From assembly GCF_013149275.1 (NCBI RefSeq), contig NZ_JABGNA010000007.1:128448-192447 (forward strand): DNA of 64,000 bases. The letters are read 5' to 3'. The translations under genes were made by a program, and so were the position numbers. Numbering within the stretch: position 1 is the stretch's first letter; each line of letters begins with the position of its first letter. Shown here one piece after another: positions 59,505-64,000 of this stretch. Origin of the DNA: Mucilaginibacter sp. SG564 (GTDB lineage: Bacteria; Bacteroidota; Bacteroidia; Sphingobacteriales; Sphingobacteriaceae). The notes beneath the pieces are model-generated. The model worked only from the letters and a program-made list of their open reading frames with translations. It searched no databases and was not told the origin of the DNA.

Positions 59505-61979
59505 ATGACTTTTGATCCATTCGATTTTAAAAATGCGCTACCGGTTATAAACGAAGACTCAGAGTTTTTTCCGCTAATGTCTACCGAAGACGAGGAGGAA
59601 ATGAACAATGAGGAAATGCCGGAGGTATTATCCATATTGCCTTTACGTAACACCGTTCTATTTCCGGGTGTGGTAATACCGATAACGGTTGGCAGAGACA
59701 AATCAATTAAACTGATACGTGACGCCAACAAAGGCAATCGCATGATTGGGGTAGTTGCGCAACAGGATGTGGGGATAGAAGACCCTAATTTTAACCAGTT
59801 AAATAAAATTGGCACCATTGCCCTCATCATCAAAATGCTACAAATGCCCGATGGTAACACCACAGTTATCATTCAGGGTAAAAAGCGTTTTGTTTTAAAA
59901 GATGAAGTACAAAGCGAGCCTTATATAAAAGCTACTGTTGAACCTTTTAAAGAAATAAAGGCCAAAGAGGATAAGGAATTTAAAGCCATGGTATCGTCTA
60001 TTAAAGATATGGCCATGAACATTATACAATTATCGCCCAATATCCCGAGCGAGGCCGGTATAGCCATCCGAAATATCGAAAGCACTTCATTTTTGATCAA
60101 TTTTATTTCATCAAACATGAATGCAGATATGGCTGCCAAACAACGCCTGCTGGAGGTTGCCAACCTGCGCGAGCGGGCCAACATGGTATTGGAACACCTC
60201 ACGCTTGATCTGCAGATGCTGGAGCTTAAAAACCAGATCCAAACCAAAGTACGTGTTGATCTGGATAAACAGCAGCGCGATTACTTTTTAAATCAACAAT
60301 TAAAAACCATCCAGGAAGAATTAGGCGGTAATTCACCCGATCTGGAAATTGATGACCTGCGCCAACGTGCCTTGAAAAAGAAGTGGGCCAAGGAAGTAAA
60401 AGATCATTTTGCTAAGGAACTCGAAAAACTGGCCAGAACCAACCCGGCAGCTGCAGACTATTCGGTGCAAATCAACTATCTTGAGTTGTTACTGGATCTG
60501 CCCTGGAATGAGTTCACCAAAGATAATTTCGATCTTAAACGGGCACAAAAGGTGTTGGATAAAGACCATTTTGGCCTGGATAAAGTAAAACAACGTATTA
60601 TTGAATACCTGGCTGTGCTTAAGTTAAAGCACGATATGAAAGCCCCTATACTTTGTTTGGTGGGCCCTCCGGGAGTTGGTAAAACATCCCTAGGAAAATC
60701 AATAGCTAAAGCGCTTGGACGTAAATATGTACGTATGGCCTTGGGCGGTATCCGTGATGAGGCCGAAATAAGGGGGCACCGCAAAACTTATATTGGTGCG
60801 ATGCCGGGCCGTATCATACAATCGGTTAAAAAAGCAGGTGCGGCCAACCCTGTGTTTATACTGGATGAAATTGATAAAGTGGGTAACGATTTCCGCGGAG
60901 ATCCATCATCGGCTTTATTAGAAGTACTCGACCCTGAACAAAACAGTACTTTTTATGACCACTATGTGGAGATGGACTTCGATCTGTCGAACGTGATGTT
61001 CATTGCTACAGCCAATTCATTAAGCACCATCCAACCAGCCCTTTTAGACAGGATGGAGATCATCGAAGTAAATGGCTATACCATTGAAGAAAAGATAGAG
61101 ATTGCCAAACAACACCTATTGCCAAAACAGCGCGAAGCGCATGGCCTAAAGTTGAAAGATGTAAGCCTTAAAACCGATGTATTGGAAAAGCTCATCGTTG
61201 ACTATACCCGTGAGTCGGGTGTACGCGCGTTGGAGAAAAAAATAGGTTCGGTAGTGCGCGGTGTAGCCAAAAACATTGCCATGGAAGAGGAATACAATCC
61301 CGTGGTAAACAAGAAAGATATCGAAAAAATACTGGGTGCCCCTATCTATGATAAGGACCTTTATGAAGGTAACGACGTTGCCGGTGTAGTTACAGGTCTG
61401 GCCTGGACATCGGTTGGCGGCGATATCCTGTTCATTGAAGCTAGTTTAAGCCCGGGTAAAGGACGTTTAACCTTAACGGGCAGCCTGGGCGATGTGATGA
61501 AGGAATCGGTGACTATCGCCTTAGCTTACCTGCGTGCACACGCCGACTATTTCAACATCAACCCGAAGTTATTTGACCAATGGGATGTGCATGTGCACGT
61601 ACCTGCAGGCGCTACACCAAAAGATGGCCCATCGGCTGGTATAACCATGCTTACCGCCCTGGTTTCGGCATTTACCCAACGTAAGGTAAAACCTAACCTG
61701 GCCATGACCGGCGAGATCACCCTGCGCGGCCGTGTTTTAGCCGTAGGTGGTATCAAAGAAAAAATACTGGCAGCCAAACGCGCCAATATTAAAGAGATCA
61801 TTCTATGTAAATCCAACCAGAAAGATATTCTGGAGATCAAAGAAGATTATATCAAGGATCTAAGCTTTCATTATGTAGCGGATATGCGCGAGGTTATCGC
61901 GCTGGCACTCCTGGATGAAAAGGTAAGTCATCCGATCGATCTTACCGTCAAGGAAGACGAAAAGCCGATAGCTAATTAA
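59505..61979 (+). CDS. lon: ATP-dependent protease Lon
   Basis: An 824-residue LonA protease. The N-terminal LAN domain begins with LSILPLRNTVLFPGVVIPI (about 44-62). The AAA+ module has Walker A G387-P-P-G-V-G-K-T394 and Walker B VFILDEIDKVG. The protease domain has S710 in KDGPSAGITM and K753 in GGIKEK, the Ser-Lys dyad, with the usual spacing of 43. An acidic N-terminal extension of about 40 residues precedes the LAN domain, as in other Bacteroidota. It removes damaged and regulatory proteins. A strong terminator follows directly. Confidence 0.97.
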   Translation: MTFDPFDFKNALPVINEDSEFFPLMSTEDEEEMNNEEMPEVLSILPLRNTVLFPGVVIPITVGRDKSIKLIRDANKGNRMIGVVAQQDVGIEDPNFNQLNKIGTIALIIKMLQMPDGNTTVIIQGKKRFVLKDEVQSEPYIKATVEPFKEIKAKEDKEFKAMVSSIKDMAMNIIQLSPNIPSEAGIAIRNIESTSFLINFISSNMNADMAAKQRLLEVANLRERANMVLEHLTLDLQMLELKNQIQTKVRVDLDKQQRDYFLNQQLKTIQEELGGNSPDLEIDDLRQRALKKKWAKEVKDHFAKELEKLARTNPAAADYSVQINYLELLLDLPWNEFTKDNFDLKRAQKVLDKDHFGLDKVKQRIIEYLAVLKLKHDMKAPILCLVGPPGVGKTSLGKSIAKALGRKYVRMALGGIRDEAEIRGHRKTYIGAMPGRIIQSVKKAGAANPVFILDEIDKVGNDFRGDPSSALLEVLDPEQNSTFYDHYVEMDFDLSNVMFIATANSLSTIQPALLDRMEIIEVNGYTIEEKIEIAKQHLLPKQREAHGLKLKDVSLKTDVLEKLIVDYTRESGVRALEKKIGSVVRGVAKNIAMEEEYNPVVNKKDIEKILGAPIYDKDLYEGNDVAGVVTGLAWTSVGGDILFIEASLSPGKGRLTLTGSLGDVMKESVTIALAYLRAHADYFNINPKLFDQWDVHVHVPAGATPKDGPSAGITMLTALVSAFTQRKVKPNLAMTGEITLRGRVLAVGGIKEKILAAKRANIKEIILCKSNQKDILEIKEDYIKDLSFHYVADMREVIALALLDEKVSHPIDLTVKEDEKPIAN

Positions 61980-61980
61980 A

Positions 61981-62015
61981 AAAAGAGGGGTTAAAAATAA
62001 TTTAACCCCTCTTTT
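61981..62015 (+). terminator. lon terminator
   Basis: AAAAGAGGGGTTAAA and TTTAACCCCTCTTTT pair perfectly (15 bp) across a 5-nt loop and continue with TTT, starting 2 bp after the lon stop codon. Confidence 0.92.
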
Positions 62016-62077
62016 TTTGTGCATACATAAATCAGCTCAATTTTTCTATATTAGGCGCTGATATATTTTACAACCTA

Positions 62078-63028
62078 ATGTCTAATAAACTATTCCTCAC
62101 ACTGTTGTGCCTGTTGGGTTCCATCAGTTTATTTGCGCAAACCCGCGGTCACGAAATTGCTATACAAACTGATAATGATGGGTACCTGGGTCAGGGCTCA
62201 GACAGGTATTATACCAATGGTATCTTTATTTATTACCGTAAAGCTTTAAAAGCCGATGGTGATTTGCAGAACAAGGTTTTAGGGTTTGAGATCGGTCAGA
62301 AAATGTACAATCCTCAATCGGGCTATGTACCTAATGCCTCATACATAGACAGGCCTTTCGCGGCCTACTCCTACATTGGGTCAACACTCAACCTTTTATA
62401 TAAAAACGAAAGTAACATCAAGCTTAGCGCACAGGTAGGCATTGTAGGACCAGCCGCAGGCGGCGAACCGATACAGAAATTCATTCATAATACTTTCGGC
62501 TTTTATTCCCTCAATGGCTGGCAGTACCAGATAAAAAACAACGTAGAACTTAATTTAGGCGCCGAGTATAATAAACTATTGGCCAGGGCATCATGGGTAG
62601 ACCTGAGTTTTACCTCATATGCCAACCTGGGTAACGGGTTTACCGGTGCAGGTTTAGGTCCGTTGATCCGTCTGGGCAATTTTAACCAGCTTTTCAATTC
62701 GGTAAGTACCCAAAGTACAACTTCCCTGGCCGATCAAACCGGTTTGTTGCACGCGCATGAGATCTTTTTTTACTATAAACCGCAAATCAACGGTGTATTG
62801 TATGATGCCACTATACAAGGCCCCCTGTTTAACAAAAACAATGACCCAGGCAGCCTGGAGGTTACGTTAAACAAAAAGCCTTTTATATTCAGCAACCAGG
62901 TTGGGGTAGCCTTTACGACCAGTCGTTTTACTTTTGACGTGGCGGCTGTTTTCCACACTAAAGATGCGGAGCAGATGCTTAGGTCGCATCAATGGGCCAG
63001 CATTACCGGTGCGTATCGGTTTAAATAA
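62078..63028 (+). CDS. LpxR-family lipid A deacylase, outer membrane
   Basis: A 316-residue protein with a signal peptide (FLTLLCLLGSISLFAQ) and a predicted outer-membrane barrel of the LpxR (DUF2219) family. The family start is IAIQTDNDGYLGQGSDRYYT, containing the active-site Asn/Asp segment (DNDxxxxxSDRYYTNG), followed by PAAGGEPIQKFIH and the block SYIGSTLNLLY. LpxR removes the 3'-acyloxyacyl group of lipid A. The membrane end is unusual (HQWASITGAYRFK). Monocistronic after the lon terminator. Confidence 0.85.
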   Translation: MSNKLFLTLLCLLGSISLFAQTRGHEIAIQTDNDGYLGQGSDRYYTNGIFIYYRKALKADGDLQNKVLGFEIGQKMYNPQSGYVPNASYIDRPFAAYSYIGSTLNLLYKNESNIKLSAQVGIVGPAAGGEPIQKFIHNTFGFYSLNGWQYQIKNNVELNLGAEYNKLLARASWVDLSFTSYANLGNGFTGAGLGPLIRLGNFNQLFNSVSTQSTTSLADQTGLLHAHEIFFYYKPQINGVLYDATIQGPLFNKNNDPGSLEVTLNKKPFIFSNQVGVAFTTSRFTFDVAAVFHTKDAEQMLRSHQWASITGAYRFK

Positions 63029-63033
63029 ATGAT

Positions 63034-63155
63034 CTATCTTCTGAATCAGAATTAACTTGGTTGATGGCTTCGCTGTTTACAGAATTCAAGGATTAACAGA
63101 ATGAAGACCAATTCTGTTAATTTACAAATTCTGAGAATTCTGATTCAGACAAAAT
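63034..63155. repeat. Word-type inverted repeat, CTGAATCAGAATTAAC dialect
   Basis: The left arm (63041-63056) is the 16-mer also found at 3741-3756. The right side has ATTCTGTTAATTTACAAATTC and AGAATTCTGATTCAGAC, its imperfect complement, and GAATTCAAGGATTAACAGAA in the centre repeats the words. Confidence 0.7.
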
Positions 63156-63165
63156 TCGACAAAAT

Positions 63166-63255
63166 CATGGTTTACACTTTTTATCAAGAAAAATAATTAA
63201 TCTATTGATAGTCAATTGGTTAATCCAATATTAATGGTAAAAAGTGTAAACCATG
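63166..63255. repeat. 18-bp perfect inverted repeat, CATGGTTTACAC type
   Basis: CATGGTTTACACTTTTTA (63166-63183) and its exact complement (63238-63255) are separated by 54 nt. It follows directly on the previous word-type element, so the convergent LpxR/ArfB gap is almost all palindromic DNA. Confidence 0.75.
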
Positions 63256-63297
63256 TAAACCCACTTTTTAACAAAATTATTGTCGCCTTTTCAGGGC

Positions 63298-63705
63298 TCA
63301 ATCAAAATCAACTTTCCGGTTTTCTTTCCTGGCGGAGTGTTTCTTTTTGTCATCCAAGCGGGCGACTTTTGCGGCCTTACTTACTTTGGTTGGTTTACGC
63401 ACGTTGGGTTTCTGTAATGCGCGAGTAAGTAATAATATCAATCGTTCAATAGCTTTCTCTTTGTTAAGGTATTGGCTACGCTCTTCATCACAGATCACTT
63501 GCACAAAACCACCCTTATTGAAGCGGTTTTGTAATTTATCTTTCAGCAACAATTTCTCCTCTTCGGTAAACAATACAGAACTATCCACATTAAATAAAAG
63601 CTCCACCTTGCTCGATACTTTATTTACATTCTGACCACCCTTACCCCCGCTACGCGAGGTTTTATAAGTAATTTCTTTTTGCAGATCTGATTTAGTAAGG
63701 TTCAT
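63298..63705 (-). CDS. arfB: Alternative ribosome-rescue factor ArfB (peptidyl-tRNA hydrolase, GGQ type)
   Basis: A 135-residue release-factor-like protein. G23-G24-Q25 in SGGKGGQNVNKVSS is the catalytic motif, and the C-terminal basic tail (ARLDDKKKHSARKENRK) is the part that senses empty mRNA channels of stalled ribosomes. It has no stop-codon recognition domain, so it releases peptides on non-stop complexes. Single gene; between the LpxR gene (convergent) and cmk (divergent). Confidence 0.93.
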   Translation of the reverse strand: MNLTKSDLQKEITYKTSRSGGKGGQNVNKVSSKVELLFNVDSSVLFTEEEKLLLKDKLQNRFNKGGFVQVICDEERSQYLNKEKAIERLILLLTRALQKPNVRKPTKVSKAAKVARLDDKKKHSARKENRKVDFD

Positions 63706-63725
63706 TCGGCAAAGGTAATTATTTA

Positions 63726-63842
63726 GGTTGATTGGGTGAATGGTTGATTAAGTGGGTAGTTTCCAGGATGTACAAAGTATTCAAACTAAGCAACTACCTA
63801 TTTCATGAACTTAATCAATCACTCACCTGCTCAATCAATCAC
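63726..63842. repeat. Word-type inverted repeat, TTGATTGGGTGAATGG dialect
   Basis: Left arm TTGATTGGGTGAATGGTTGA then TTAAGTGGGTAGTT; right arm AACTACCTATTTCATGAAC, then TTAATCAATCACTCACC and TGCTCAATCAATCAC. It fills the divergent gap between arfB and cmk and ends 25 bp before the cmk ATG. Confidence 0.72.
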
Positions 63843-63867
63843 AATTATTTGTACTTTAGCTACGCTT

Positions 63868-64000
63868 ATGAGTAAAAACATAGTAGTGGCAATTGATGGC
63901 TATTCATCATGTGGTAAAAGCACACTGGCCAAAGCGTTAGCAAAAAAACTTCATTTTATTTATGTGGATAGCGGCGCAATGTATCGCGCTGTTGCCTTGT
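63868..64000 (+). CDS. cmk: Cytidylate kinase, 5' part only
   Basis: The first 44 codons are present and the gene runs off the window. MSKNIVVAIDGYSSCGKSTLAKALA carries the P-loop GYSSCGKST, and FIYVDSGAMYRAVAL is the NMP-binding region, both typical of cytidylate kinase (CMP/dCMP to the diphosphate). TACTTTAG, 8 bases before the ATG, is a weak -7 box. Confidence 0.92.
   Translation, partial: MSKNIVVAIDGYSSCGKSTLAKALAKKLHFIYVDSGAMYRAVAL

Noticed and set aside
1..64000. tRNA or rRNA genes
   Set aside because: I read the gaps for cloverleaf and conserved T-arm sequence and recognised none; a dedicated tRNA search could still correct this.

Overview
The window is chromosomal DNA of a Bacteroidota bacterium, most likely a Sphingobacteriaceae member close to Mucilaginibacter or Pedobacter. 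This is inferred from the gene set (bacillithiol deacetylase BshB1, MnmD, DUF4294, DUF4783, L-lysine 6-transaminase, FadL/SGNH and GH18 lipoproteins with SSC+K lipoboxes), from promoter -7 boxes of the Bacteroidetes type TAnnTTTG, and from the lack of obvious Shine-Dalgarno sequences. No tRNA, rRNA, CRISPR array or prophage was recognised. The right end cuts a cytidylate kinase gene.

Layout. 1-1.5 kb: tandem and dispersed repeats around a DUF2200 gene. 1.6-11.2 kb: persulfide-dioxygenase-like/rhodanese protein, mnmD, mazG, a lipoprotein, an ECF sigma factor overlapping an inner-membrane-anchor/outer-membrane-barrel protein, a LolC/E-type permease, a NamZ (DUF1343) muramidase and fmt. 11.2-12.9 kb: a REP-associated tyrosine transposase (RAYT) between two arrays of palindromic repeats. 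13-17.1 kb: DUF3050, class IV aminotransferase, RluD-type synthase, PLP desulfhydrase/deaminase. 17.2-21.8 kb: two tandem GH18 lipoproteins sharing a nearly identical C-terminal trefoil, and a matrixin-type protease. 21.9-39.3 kb: a fatty-acid island. It holds an SGNH lipoprotein, a FadL-type porin, an AraC regulator bracketed by a 43-bp inverted repeat, acyl-CoA dehydrogenase, both ETF subunits, a thioesterase, an acyl-CoA-binding protein, a DUF2147 protein, FadJ-like, FadA, acyl-CoA synthetase, a delta3,delta2-enoyl-CoA isomerase and a 2,4-dienoyl-CoA reductase. Together these cover uptake, activation, the beta-oxidation spiral, electron transfer and the two auxiliary steps for unsaturated acids. 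39.5-64 kb: mostly housekeeping genes (lat, bshB1-gpx-DUF4294, rsh, fur, purA, pabB, M48-plsY, nadC, gpmI, lon, lpxR, arfB, cmk).

The most unusual feature is the intergenic DNA. Gap after gap carries an imperfect inverted repeat whose arms are themselves built from short stuttering words, for example AGTATCAAGTA repeated with variations on the left and TACTTGATACT on the right. At least six copies of one dialect (A) and six of another (B) are present, and several further loci use unrelated words in the same architecture. In the beta-oxidation island every gap longer than 5 bp carries at least one palindromic element. Some arms run up to or into start codons. These elements, the araC-flanking inverted repeat and the RAYT locus are the best candidates for undescribed biology here.
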